From JAJDXW01 sp965243335 (lineage in GTDB: Bacteria > Pseudomonadota > Gammaproteobacteria > HK1): a stretch of 64,000 bases of DNA. The notes below the pieces were generated by a model. That model was not told where the DNA came from and made no database searches. It worked only from the letters and a program-made list of their open reading frames with translations. This document shows positions 1-8,058 of this stretch, in pieces (the first letter of the stretch is position 1; each line of letters begins with the position of its first letter). Made by a program: the position numbers and the translations under genes. The stretch covers positions 4,216,001-4,280,000 of the forward strand of contig OZ251545.1 of assembly GCA_965243335.1 (NCBI GenBank), in the 5' to 3' direction.

Positions 1-748
1 CCGCGTTCCCGAGCTGCCCGCCCCCCGAGTCGTTCCCGGCCCGCGGGGTGAAGTCCCCGAACTCCTGGCGCGAGTACTCGGCGAGCGGCCCGCGCGCGAC
101 GCGCTGGTGGTCGCGGAACTTGACCCGCGCGAGGTTCATCACGCAGTCCATCATCGCGCACTCGACGAACTGGCCGCGCCCCGTCCGCTCCCGCTGCAGG
201 AGCGCGGCGAGGATCCCGGCCATGAGGTGCACGCCGGTCCCCGAGTCCCCGATCTGGGCCCCGGTCGCGAACGGCGGCCCGTCCGGGTCGCCGGTCGTGC
301 TCATCGAGCCCCCCATCGCCTGGGCGACGTTCTCGTAGGCCTTGTAGTCCGCGTAGGGCCCCTCGCTCCCGAAGCCCTTGACGGAGGCCATCACGATCCG
401 CGGGTTGATCCCGCGCACCCGTTCCCAGCCGAAGCCGAGGCGTTCGAGGACGCCGGGGCCGAAGTTCTCCATCACCACGTCGCACTCCCGGAGGAGCCCG
501 GTGAAGACCTCCTTCCCCTCCGGGTTCTTGAGGTTCACGGTGATGGAGCGCTTGTTGCAGTTGAGCATGGTGAAGTAGAGGCTGTCCTCGCCCGCCACGT
601 CGCGGAGCTGCCCGCGCGTCACGTCCCCGGTCGGGGGCTCGAGCTTGATGACGTCCGCCCCGAGAAAGCCCATGAGCTGGCTGCAGCTCGGGCCGGCCTG
701 CACGTGGGTCATGTCGAGGATCCGGATCCCCGAGAGCGCCTGGTTCAT
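1..748 (-). CDS. frc: Formyl-CoA:oxalate-type CoA-transferase (CaiB/BaiF family), 3' end outside window
   Basis: Class III CoA-transferases exchange CoA between an acyl-CoA and a free acid through an aspartyl-CoA intermediate. The 249 visible residues begin MNQALSGIRILDMTHV and follow formyl-CoA transferase closely: 'QAGPSCSQL' near the start, 'GDVTRGQLRD', 'LYFTMLNCNKRSI', 'KAYENVAQAMGG', and 'GDSGTGVHLMAGI', which holds the expected catalytic aspartate. The C-terminal part is cut off by the window edge. The gene lies downstream of a ThDP-dependent enzyme on the same strand (225-bp gap), the arrangement of oxalate-degrading frc-oxc pairs. The family is certain; formyl/oxalate specificity is inferred from motif similarity. 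The start ATG is the first in frame after the intergenic gap. Confidence 0.8.
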   Translation of the reverse strand, partial: MNQALSGIRILDMTHVQAGPSCSQLMGFLGADVIKLEPPTGDVTRGQLRDVAGEDSLYFTMLNCNKRSITVNLKNPEGKEVFTGLLRECDVVMENFGPGVLERLGFGWERVRGINPRIVMASVKGFGSEGPYADYKAYENVAQAMGGSMSTTGDPDGPPFATGAQIGDSGTGVHLMAGILAALLQRERTGRGQFVECAMMDCVMNLARVKFRDHQRVARGPLAEYSRQEFGDFTPRAGNDSGGGQLGNA

Positions 749-972
749 GGTCTCGTCCTCGTCTTCGCTGCTGCGTCGGAGCGCCTGCGCTACGGGCTGT
801 GGGCCGCGGGCCGCGCCGGGGGACCGGGCCGTGCTGCGGGCCGCGCCATGCGCCGGGGGCGCCCTGCGACGCGGTTCGTCCGGCCGTTCGCCCGCCCGTC
901 CGCGCTCCGCGCCGGCTCCTGCCGGGCGGCGCGCGCCGCGCCCGCCGCGCTTACCGTATATCCCGCCGCTCC

Positions 973-2736
973 CTACTTGTACATCGTCTGGCGGCGGGTC
1001 CCCGGGGCGTACTCCTTCGGGTCCACCCACACGTTCACCACCGCCGACTTGCCGGACGAACGGACCGCCTCGCGCGCGCGCCGCAGGGCGGGGCCGATCT
1101 CGCCCGCCTCGCGCACCTCCTCGCCGTGGCCGCCCAGCATCTCCGCGAACTTCGAGAACGGCACGTCCCCCAGCAGGTTGCCGACCCCGCCCCGCTCCTC
1201 GCCGTACTTCGTGATCTGGCCGTAGCGGATCTGGTTCATCGCCGAGTTGTTGCCGATGACCGCGATGTACGGGGCGCCGAAGCGGTTGGCGGTCTCCATG
1301 TCGAAGGCGGTCATCCCGAACGAGCCGTCGCCGTAGTAGCAGAGGACCTCCTTGCCCGGATGGGCGAGCCCGGTCGCGAGCGCGAACCCGGTGCCGACCC
1401 CGAGCGACCCGAGCGCCCCCGGGTCCATCCAGTGGCCGGGGCGGCGCGGCTGCACCGCCTGCGCGCTGATGGTGACGACGTCCCCGCCGTCGCCGATGTA
1501 GACGGTGTCCTCGGTCAGGAACTCGTTCAGCTCCCACGCGACCCGGTACGGGTGGATCGGCGACTTGTCGGAGCGGAAGAGGGGCATCAGCTTCTCGGTC
1601 TTCTCGACCTCCAGCTCGCGCAGCTTCTTCAGCCATTCCTTGCGCCGGTTGCCCCCCATGCCGCCGCGCCCGGTCGCGGCGTCCGCCGCCGCCCCGAGGA
1701 TCGCGCCCGGGTCGCCGACGAGACCCAGGGTCACGTCGCGGTTCTTGCCGACCGTCCGGTAGTCGAGGTCGATCTGCACCACCGCCGCGTCCTTCCGCAG
1801 CCGCTTGCCGTAGCCCATGCGGAAGTCGAAGGGCGTGCCGACGATGACGATGACGTCCGCCTCCTTGAACGCGTCGCCGCGCGTGCGGTGGAAGTGGTGC
1901 GGGTCGCCGGGCGGGAGGAGGCCCCGCCCCGAGCCGTTGAAGTAGGCGGGGACGTCGAGCTCGCGGACGAGGCGAAGCGCCTCCTCGTGCCCGCGCGAGG
2001 TCCACACCTGGGTCCCGAGCAGGATGGCGGGGCGCTCGCTCCTGACGAGGAGGTCGGCGAGGCGTTCGACGTCCGCCGGGTCGCCGATCGACCTCGGCGA
2101 CGCCCGGTAGCGCCCCGGCTCGGGGACGACCGCGGCCTCCGCCGCCACCTCGCGGTCGAGCACGTCGCGCGGGATCTCGAGGTAGCTCGGACCGGGCGCG
2201 CCCGCGAAGCACTCGCGCGCCGCCATCGACACCATGTCCGCGATGCGCTCGGTGGACGGGACGGAGGCCGAGAACTTGGTGATCGGGGCCGCGATGTCGA
2301 CGTGGGGGAGGTCCTGGAGCGAGCCCATGCGGTGCTGGGAGAGGGCCCCCTGCCCGCCGACGTGGAGCACCGGGCTCTCGGATCGGAACGCGGTCGCGAT
2401 GCCGGTCATCGCGTTGGTGAAGCCGGGGCCGGCGGTCGTGACGACGCAGCCGAGGCGCCCGGTCTGGCGGGCGTAGCCGTCGGCGGCGTGGGCCGCGACC
2501 TGCTCGTGGCGGACGTCGACGATGCGGATGCCCTCGTCGATGCACCCGTCGTAGACGTCGATGATGTGGCCGCCGCAGAGGGTGAAGACGGTGTCCACCC
2601 CTTCGCCCCGGAGGGCGCGGGCGACGAGGTGGCCGCCGGACACGACCCCGCCGCTCCGGTCCTTGGCGGCGAGGGTGTCGGTGGCGGTGTCCTTCGCCGC
2701 GGCGGGGGCGGCGGGGGCGGGGGTTGCTGCGGCCAT
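973..2736 (-). CDS. Thiamine-diphosphate-dependent enzyme (acetolactate synthase / oxalyl-CoA decarboxylase superfamily)
   Basis: A 587-residue, three-domain ThDP enzyme. The N-terminal Pyr domain has the cofactor-activating glutamate in 'VDVRHEQVAAHAADGYA' (Glu near residue 78). The C-terminal PP domain has the Mg-ThDP motif starting 'GDGSFG' and ending 'GNNSAMNQ'. The start chosen is the ATG at 2736, because a purine-rich GAGGAG lies just upstream; an in-frame ATG 132 bp further up would add an arginine/proline-rich stretch with no family counterpart. The neighbouring Frc-like gene suggests oxalyl-CoA decarboxylation, but the motifs ('YYGDGSFG', 'PGALGSLGVG') look more like acetolactate synthase or 2-hydroxyacyl-CoA lyase relatives than classical Oxc, so the substrate is uncertain. 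Residues 1-30 are an alanine-rich extension. Confidence 0.8.
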   Translation of the reverse strand: MAAATPAPAAPAAAKDTATDTLAAKDRSGGVVSGGHLVARALRGEGVDTVFTLCGGHIIDVYDGCIDEGIRIVDVRHEQVAAHAADGYARQTGRLGCVVTTAGPGFTNAMTGIATAFRSESPVLHVGGQGALSQHRMGSLQDLPHVDIAAPITKFSASVPSTERIADMVSMAARECFAGAPGPSYLEIPRDVLDREVAAEAAVVPEPGRYRASPRSIGDPADVERLADLLVRSERPAILLGTQVWTSRGHEEALRLVRELDVPAYFNGSGRGLLPPGDPHHFHRTRGDAFKEADVIVIVGTPFDFRMGYGKRLRKDAAVVQIDLDYRTVGKNRDVTLGLVGDPGAILGAAADAATGRGGMGGNRRKEWLKKLRELEVEKTEKLMPLFRSDKSPIHPYRVAWELNEFLTEDTVYIGDGGDVVTISAQAVQPRRPGHWMDPGALGSLGVGTGFALATGLAHPGKEVLCYYGDGSFGMTAFDMETANRFGAPYIAVIGNNSAMNQIRYGQITKYGEERGGVGNLLGDVPFSKFAEMLGGHGEEVREAGEIGPALRRAREAVRSSGKSAVVNVWVDPKEYAPGTRRQTMYK

Positions 2737-2968
2737 CGGGGGCTCTCCTCGTGCTGGGGTCCGGCTGCATCCGGCTCGGTTTGCGGGATCAGGTCTCACT
2801 CTGGACCAAGGTCTCGGGTCTTCGCGTCCGTCGGAGCGGGACGGCGCCGGCCTCTGCGGTCTCTCCATCCTCGGGGGCCGGGGCTGGATCCCGGGTCCGT
2901 TCCAGGCTCCCGGGACGGGTCCAGGGGTCCTGCCTCACCGGGCCGTCTCCTTCCGCCCTACCCGCCGC

Positions 2969-3661
2969 TCAGTCGAGCCAGTCCACGTGCGCCTCGACGT
3001 GGCGGGCGAGGTCGAGGCTGTGCTGGCGGACGAGGCGTTCGGCGCGCCCGGTGTCCCGGGCTTCGAGCGCCTCGATGATGTGCATGTGGTCGATGATCGA
3101 CCGCTCCGCCCGGTCCCGCTCGCCGATGGTGTGCTTGCGGATCGAGCGCATGTGGAGGAGGAGGTTGTCGGCGAGGCGGTCGAGCACCCGGCTCTTCCCC
3201 ATCCGCAGGATCGCCTGGTGGAAGCGGAGGTTGGTGTCCGAGTACTCGTCGATGTGGGCCTTCACCTCCCCCTCCGCGAACTCCGCGAACATCTCCCGGA
3301 GGCGCCGGATCTCCGTATCCGAGCCGTGGAGGGTGGCGAGGCGGGCGGCCATGCTCTCGAGCGCGGCCCACGCGGTGATCGTCTCGATGATCTCCTGCTT
3401 GCTCTTGCGGGCGACGAAGGCGCCGCGCCGCGGGAGGGAGACGACGAGCCCCTCGTGCTCGAGCCGTTGCAGGGCTTCCCGGACCGGGGTGCGGCTCACC
3501 CCGAGCTGGTCCGCGATCTGGCGCTCGTCGAGCCGATGCTCCCCGCGGTCCGCGTACACGTCCACTTCCAGGATCGCGGCGCGAAGCTCGCGGAAGATCC
3601 GGTCCTTGAGGGCGAAGGATTCCTCGACCGGGCGAAGCTCGATGGCGGCGGCGGGGGGCAT
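2969..3661 (-). CDS. GntR-family transcriptional regulator, FadR/VanR-like (FCD domain)
   Basis: A 230-residue DNA-binding repressor or activator. The N-terminal winged helix reads 'LDERQIADQLGVSRTPVREA' (residues ~40-60), followed by an all-helical FCD ligand domain with likely metal/ligand residues in 'DTNLRFHQAIL' and in the conserved helix with 'DHMHIIEAL'. The ATG at 3661 is preferred because the longer reading frame upstream (to 3796) would run through the operator palindrome. The gene precedes the ThDP enzyme and CoA-transferase on the same strand, so it probably senses a carboxylic acid and controls that catabolic pair and itself. Confidence 0.88.
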   Translation of the reverse strand: MPPAAAIELRPVEESFALKDRIFRELRAAILEVDVYADRGEHRLDERQIADQLGVSRTPVREALQRLEHEGLVVSLPRRGAFVARKSKQEIIETITAWAALESMAARLATLHGSDTEIRRLREMFAEFAEGEVKAHIDEYSDTNLRFHQAILRMGKSRVLDRLADNLLLHMRSIRKHTIGERDRAERSIIDHMHIIEALEARDTGRAERLVRQHSLDLARHVEAHVDWLD

Positions 3662-3780
3662 GGCGGCGGGCGGAAGAACTCCCTCGGTTCTCGTGTGGGT
3701 GTCTCGGCGCCGGGCGGCGCTCGGGTATCGGCCCGTGGGCGCGGGGCCGGGGCGCCGAAACGCCGGGTTCCTCGAATATG

Positions 3781-3800
3781 GTGTGTGGTGTACCACATAC
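3781..3800. promoter_or_regulatory. GntR/FadR-type operator palindrome
   Basis: The sequence GTGTGTGGTGTACCACATAC is a 20-bp inverted repeat: arms of 9 bp (8 of 9 complementary) around a 2-bp centre, with the core TGTGGT-N2-ACCACA perfect. FadR-subfamily regulators typically bind TGGT-Nx-ACCA sites. It lies 120 bp upstream of the GntR gene start at 3661 and 90 bp upstream of folB, so autoregulation is the natural reading. Binding itself is inferred. Confidence 0.6.
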
Positions 3801-3889
3801 CTTGAACCCCGACAACCCCGGCGGGCTCCTCCTGCTGCGGCTGGTCGGAGAATGGGCTAGACTCCACCTCCCCCTGCTGGTCGGGCGCG

Positions 3890-4249
3890 GTGGATATCAT
3901 CTTCCTCCACGATCTTCGTATCGAGACGACGATCGGAACCTACGACTGGGAGCGCCGGATCCGGCAGACGGTCACCCTCGACCTCGAGATGGCGACCGAC
4001 GCGGCGCGCGTCGCCGCCTCGGACCGGATCGAGGACGCCCTCGACTACAAGGCGATCGCCAAGCGGGTCATCGAGTTCGTGTCGGGCTCGGAGTTCCGGC
4101 TCGTGGAGACCCTGGCCGACCGGGTGGCCGCCCTCGTGCGCGAGGAGTTCCCGGTGCCGTGGGTGCGCCTTCGCCTCAACAAGAAGTACGCGATCCGGGG
4201 CGCGACGGACGTCGGCGTCGTCGTGGAACGGGGCGAACGCGCCGCGTGA
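3890..4249 (+). CDS. folB: Dihydroneopterin aldolase
   Basis: FolB converts 7,8-dihydroneopterin to 6-hydroxymethyl-7,8-dihydropterin and glycolaldehyde in folate synthesis (cytosolic, homo-octameric). The 119-residue length matches the family. It starts MDIIFLHDLRIETTIGTYDWER, where the early Glu and the 'GxYDWER' segment are typical, and ends with the conserved 'KKYAIRGATDVGVVVER'. The start is a GTG at 3890. The stop codon overlaps the start of the following Nudix gene (GTGA), so the two are translationally coupled. A pteridine reductase lies close by on the other strand. Confidence 0.93.
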   Translation: MDIIFLHDLRIETTIGTYDWERRIRQTVTLDLEMATDAARVAASDRIEDALDYKAIAKRVIEFVSGSEFRLVETLADRVAALVREEFPVPWVRLRLNKKYAIRGATDVGVVVERGERAA

Positions 4250-4830
4250 ATTTCTGCCCCGCCTGCGGCGCTCGCGTCGTCCTCCGGGTGCCGCCGGGCG
4301 ACAACCGCCCCCGCCACGTCTGCGGCGACGACGGCTGCGGCGCCATCCACTACCAGAACCCGAAGACGGTGGTCGGGGCGCTCCCCGAATGGAAGGGGGG
4401 GCTCGTGCTCCTCTGCCGCCGCGCGATCGAGCCCCGCCGCGGGTACTGGACCCTGCCGGCCGGCTTCCTCGAACGGGGGGAGACGATGGAGGAAGGGGCC
4501 TGCCGGGAGTCGCGCGAGGAGGCGAACGCGAACCTGGCGATCGAAGCCCTCTACACGCTCTTCAGCATCCCCCACATCGACCAGATCCACGCCTATTTCC
4601 GGGCCCGGCTCCTCGACCGGGACTTCCACCCGGGGGAGGAGAGCCTCGAGGTCGACCTGTTCCGGGGGAGCGAGATCCCCTGGAGCGAGCTGGCGTTCCC
4701 GGTGGTCCGCAAGACCCTGGAGCTCTGGCTCGACGAGCGGGAAGGAAGCCGGTTCCGAACCCACACCGGCGAGATCATCCGCACCGAGGGCGGCAAGGCG
4801 TGGCCGCGGTTCACCTTCCGCTCGATCTGA
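4246..4830 (+). CDS. Nudix hydrolase with N-terminal zinc ribbon
   Basis: A 194-residue hydrolase of nucleoside diphosphates linked to another moiety. The N-terminal zinc ribbon has 'FCPACG' and a second Cys pair in 'HVCGDDGCG'. The Nudix box is complete: 'GFLERGETMEEGACRE' followed by 'SREEAN' fits G-x5-E-x7-RE-x2-EE. The GTG start overlaps the folB stop by GTGA, which decides this start. The zinc ribbon recalls NudC- and ADP-ribose-type enzymes. Coupling to folB raises the possibility that it serves the pterin pathway, for example dihydroneopterin triphosphate hydrolysis, but this rests only on position. Confidence 0.9.
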   Translation: MNFCPACGARVVLRVPPGDNRPRHVCGDDGCGAIHYQNPKTVVGALPEWKGGLVLLCRRAIEPRRGYWTLPAGFLERGETMEEGACRESREEANANLAIEALYTLFSIPHIDQIHAYFRARLLDRDFHPGEESLEVDLFRGSEIPWSELAFPVVRKTLELWLDEREGSRFRTHTGEIIRTEGGKAWPRFTFRSI

Positions 4831-5005
4831 CGGCAGGGGCGCGCGCGGTGCGCCGCGAAGACCGGGGGCCGCCGCCGGGCGCCGCGCGCTTCGAGGGCGA
4901 GGAGTCGAAGGCGAGGGCGCGAAGGCCGCCGACTCGCGTGGGCAGCACCGCGCCGCGGTGCGCCGCCCGACGATGCCGGAGACGCTCGGGCGGCCCACCC
5001 GCCCC

Positions 5006-5740
5006 TCAGATCTGGAGCAGCCGGCCCCCGTCCACCGCGAGGTCCTGCCCGGTGACGTACGGCGCGTCCCGCGCCAGGAAGAGCGCCGCCCGCGCGACGT
5101 CGCCGGGATCCCCCGACCGGCCGAGGGCGATGCCGTCGATGACCCGCCGCCGGCCCGGATCGTCGTCCTCCGGCCAGAGGACCGCGCCCGGCGAGATGGA
5201 GTTGACCCGGACCTCCGGCCCCAGCTCCAGGGCGAGCGCCCGGGTCAGCATGAGGAGCCCCGCCTTCGCGGCCGAGTACACCGGATGGCCGGCGAGGGGC
5301 CGGTGGCCGTATACGTCCGCGATGTTCACGATGCACCCGCAAGCCGCGCGCAACAAGGGGGCCGCCGCCTGGGCGAGGAAGAACGGGGCGGCGAGGTTGG
5401 ACCCGACGAGGTCCCGCCAGTCGGCCTCCGTGACCTCGCCGATCGGGGTTGGGTAGAAGGTGGAGGCGTTGTTGACCAGCACGTCGAGCCGGCCCCAGCG
5501 CTCCGCCGCCGCCGCCACTGCCGCGCGGGCCGCGGCGGGCTCGAGGAGGTCCGCGGCCACCACCGCCGCGGATCCCGGGCGGGCGGCTTCGAGCTCCGTC
5601 CGGAGCTCCTCGGCCTCCTCCCGGGAGCGATGGCAGTGAACCGCCACCGACATCCCCGCCGCGTGCAGCTCGCGGGCGATCCGGGCTCCCACGCGGCGTC
5701 CGGCGCCGGTGACGAGGGCGACCGGGTCCGCCTCACCCAT
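5006..5740 (-). CDS. Pteridine reductase (short-chain dehydrogenase, FolM/PTR1 type)
   Basis: A 244-residue SDR. The NADPH-binding loop reads 'TGAGRRVGARIA', the TGxxxRxG form that marks pteridine reductases rather than ordinary TGxxxGxG SDRs. 'VNNAS' and the catalytic 'YSAAK' (Tyr-x3-Lys) follow, and the C-terminal 'GQDLAVDGG' is typical. Such enzymes reduce dihydrofolate, dihydrobiopterin or dihydromonapterin to the tetrahydro form in the cytosol. Its position across a 175-bp gap from folB-Nudix supports a pterin role. The ATG at 5740 is used because the longer frame upstream adds only an arginine-rich tail antisense to the next gene. Confidence 0.85.
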   Translation of the reverse strand: MGEADPVALVTGAGRRVGARIARELHAAGMSVAVHCHRSREEAEELRTELEAARPGSAAVVAADLLEPAAARAAVAAAAERWGRLDVLVNNASTFYPTPIGEVTEADWRDLVGSNLAAPFFLAQAAAPLLRAACGCIVNIADVYGHRPLAGHPVYSAAKAGLLMLTRALALELGPEVRVNSISPGAVLWPEDDDPGRRRVIDGIALGRSGDPGDVARAALFLARDAPYVTGQDLAVDGGRLLQI

Positions 5741-5784
5741 CGCGGCGGGGCGGGCGCAACGGGGTACGGCCGGCGGGCGGCGCG

Positions 5785-7056
5785 GTGAACGGGACCTTCG
5801 CCCCGGCCGCCGCCGGCCTTCCCGTCCCCGGGGCGGACGCGGCGGCACACGGCCGGCGGGCGGAGACGCTGATCCGTCGCCGCATCGAGCAGGAGGGCGC
5901 CATTCCGTTCTCCGAGTACATGGATCTCTGCCTCAACGCTCCCGGGCTCGGATACTACATGGCGGGCGCCGCGAAGTTCGGACCGGAGGGGGACTTCGTC
6001 ACCGCTCCCGAGATCTCCCCCCTGTTCGGGCGCTGCGTCGCCCGGCAGATCGAGGAGGTCCTGGGGATCCTCGGCGGGGGCGAGATCCTCGAGATCGGGG
6101 GAGGGACCGGGGCGTTCGCGGAGAGCTGCCTCGCGGAGCTCTCGCACCGCGGTACGGCGCCGCGCCGCTACCGGATACTCGAGATGAGCCCCGACCTCCG
6201 GGACCGGCAGCGGCGGCGCCTCGAGGCGCCCGGCGCAGAGTGGCTGGACACGCTTCCCGAAGAGCCCTTCGACGGCGTCGTCTTCGCGAACGAAGTTGCC
6301 GACGCCCTGCCTGTCGAGCGTTTCCGGCTCTCCTCCGAGGGGGTGGAGTCGATGCACGTCGGCGCAGGTCCCGAAGGCTTGCGCTGGGTGGCCCGCCCGG
6401 CATGCCGCGCGCTCCGCGGCCACGTCCGGGCCGTCGAGGGGCGGCTGGGCCGCCGGTTGGGAGCGCCCGGCTACGAGTCCGAGTGGCGCCCCTCCCTCCC
6501 GGGCTGGCTCGAAGCGGTCGCGGCCCGCCTCCGCCGGGGGCTCGTGCTCGTCTTCGACTACGGCTACGGGGAGGCCGAGTACTACCATCCGGACCGGGAC
6601 CGCGGCGCCCTCCGCTGCCATTACCGCCACCGTTCGCACGACGATCCCCTCATCCTCCCCGCCCTCCAGGACATCACCGCGAGCGTGGACTTCAGCGCCC
6701 TCGCCCGCGCCGGCGACGCGGCCGGGCTGGACCGGGCGGGCTTCACGACCCAGGCGTGGTTCCTCCTCGAATGCGGGATCACGGACCTTCTTGCCGAGCT
6801 CGGCGCCGATCCGGGCATCGGGCTCGAAATCGGCGAGGGAGGGGCCGGCGGCGGCCTCAGCGGCTTCGACGGCGCGGACGGCGGCCGACGGTGCGGCGCA
6901 TCCCGCTACGCGGCCCACGCGCACGCGGTTCGGCAGCTCACCCTGCCCGGCGAGATGGGGGAGCGGGTCCGGGTGCTCGGGCTCGGACGCGCCCTCGGAG
7001 GAGCGGCGGCCGCCCTGCGCGGGTTCGCCGGGCGCCGCCTCGACGACCGGCTCTGA
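5785..7056 (+). CDS. MidA/NDUFAF7-type SAM-dependent methyltransferase
   Basis: A 423-residue class I methyltransferase of the DUF185 family; the mitochondrial homologue NDUFAF7 methylates an arginine of a complex I subunit. SAM motif I is 'ILEIGGGTGAF' (~residue 100), and the family motif appears as 'FANEVADALPVERF'. 'GYYMAGAAKFGPEGDFVTAP' near residue 50 is also characteristic. The start is GTG at 5785, divergent from the pteridine reductase with a 44-bp gap. The C-terminal part (~residues 350-375) contains a glycine-rich insertion. It is followed 30 bp later by uppP. The bacterial substrate is not known from sequence. Confidence 0.87.
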   Translation: MNGTFAPAAAGLPVPGADAAAHGRRAETLIRRRIEQEGAIPFSEYMDLCLNAPGLGYYMAGAAKFGPEGDFVTAPEISPLFGRCVARQIEEVLGILGGGEILEIGGGTGAFAESCLAELSHRGTAPRRYRILEMSPDLRDRQRRRLEAPGAEWLDTLPEEPFDGVVFANEVADALPVERFRLSSEGVESMHVGAGPEGLRWVARPACRALRGHVRAVEGRLGRRLGAPGYESEWRPSLPGWLEAVAARLRRGLVLVFDYGYGEAEYYHPDRDRGALRCHYRHRSHDDPLILPALQDITASVDFSALARAGDAAGLDRAGFTTQAWFLLECGITDLLAELGADPGIGLEIGEGGAGGGLSGFDGADGGRRCGASRYAAHAHAVRQLTLPGEMGERVRVLGLGRALGGAAAALRGFAGRRLDDRL

Positions 7057-7086
7057 GCCGGCAGGGACGCGACGCCGGCCGCCGTC

Positions 7087-7896
7087 ATGGACCCCGCCCA
7101 CGCGATCCTCCTCGCCCTCGTCCAGGGGCTCACCGAATTCCTTCCGATCTCGAGCTCCGCCCACCTGATCCTCGTCCCCGTCCTGCTCGGACTGTCCGAT
7201 CAGGGCCTCGCGTTCGACGTCGCGGTCCACGTCGGCACGCTCGCCGCGGTGGTCGCGTACCTCCGGCGCGACCTCGGGGCGCTCGCGGGCGGATGGGCGC
7301 GTTCGGTCCTCGGCGGGCGTCCGGGCGCACCCGAGAGCCGGATGGGGTGGATGATCGTCGCCGCCACCTGTCCGGTCGCGGTCGCCGGCCTCGTCGCCGG
7401 CGAAGCGGTCGAGCAGCACCTGCGCGCGCCGATCGTGATCGCGGTCGCGAACCTCGTCTTCGCCCTGGCGCTCCTCGCCGCGGACCGATGGGGCGCCGCA
7501 ACCCGCGGCGAGGGGAGCCTCACCCTCGCGGGCGCGATGCTGATCGGGTGCGCCCAGGCCTTCGCCCTCGTGCCCGGCGCCTCGAGGTCCGGGGTCACCA
7601 TCACCGCCGCGCTCGCCCTCGGCCTGACCCCGCACGCCGCCGCCCGCTTCTCCTTTCTCCTCGCGGTCCCGGTCATCGCGCTCGCGGGCGGGGCCAAGGG
7701 CTTCGAGCTCCTCGCCGCGCCGGGCGCGGTCGACTGGCTCTCGCTCGGGATCGGAGCGCTGGTGGCGGGGGTGAGCGCCTACGCCTGCATCGGCGTCTTT
7801 CTCGCCCTCGTCGCGCGGATCGGCCTGTGGCCGTTCGCGGCGTACCGGATCGTCCTCGGCGCGATCCTGCTCGCGGTCTTCGCCCCGTGGGGATGA
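7087..7896 (+). CDS. uppP: Undecaprenyl-diphosphatase
   Basis: An integral membrane phosphatase of 269 residues that recycles undecaprenyl pyrophosphate to the monophosphate, feeding peptidoglycan and other envelope polymers; overexpression gives bacitracin resistance in model species. Both signature regions are present: 'QGLTEFLPISSSAH' near the N-terminus with the catalytic glutamate and serines, and 'VPGASRSGVTI' around residue 165 with the key arginine. About eight hydrophobic segments are visible. The length is normal for UppP/BacA. It follows the MidA-like gene in the same direction. Confidence 0.95.
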   Translation: MDPAHAILLALVQGLTEFLPISSSAHLILVPVLLGLSDQGLAFDVAVHVGTLAAVVAYLRRDLGALAGGWARSVLGGRPGAPESRMGWMIVAATCPVAVAGLVAGEAVEQHLRAPIVIAVANLVFALALLAADRWGAATRGEGSLTLAGAMLIGCAQAFALVPGASRSGVTITAALALGLTPHAAARFSFLLAVPVIALAGGAKGFELLAAPGAVDWLSLGIGALVAGVSAYACIGVFLALVARIGLWPFAAYRIVLGAILLAVFAPWG

Positions 7897-8058
7897 GGCC
7901 CCGGACGCCCGCGCCACCGCTGGCGGCGGCCGGCAAGCGGTACTCGCGCCGGGGGGCGAAGGGCGAAGCGGTGCGGGAAGGCGGCGCGACGCGCCGGGCG
8001 AGCCGCACGACGGGGCGCGGGCGGGCCCCGGGGCGCCGAGGGGCGGCCCGCCGCCGGC

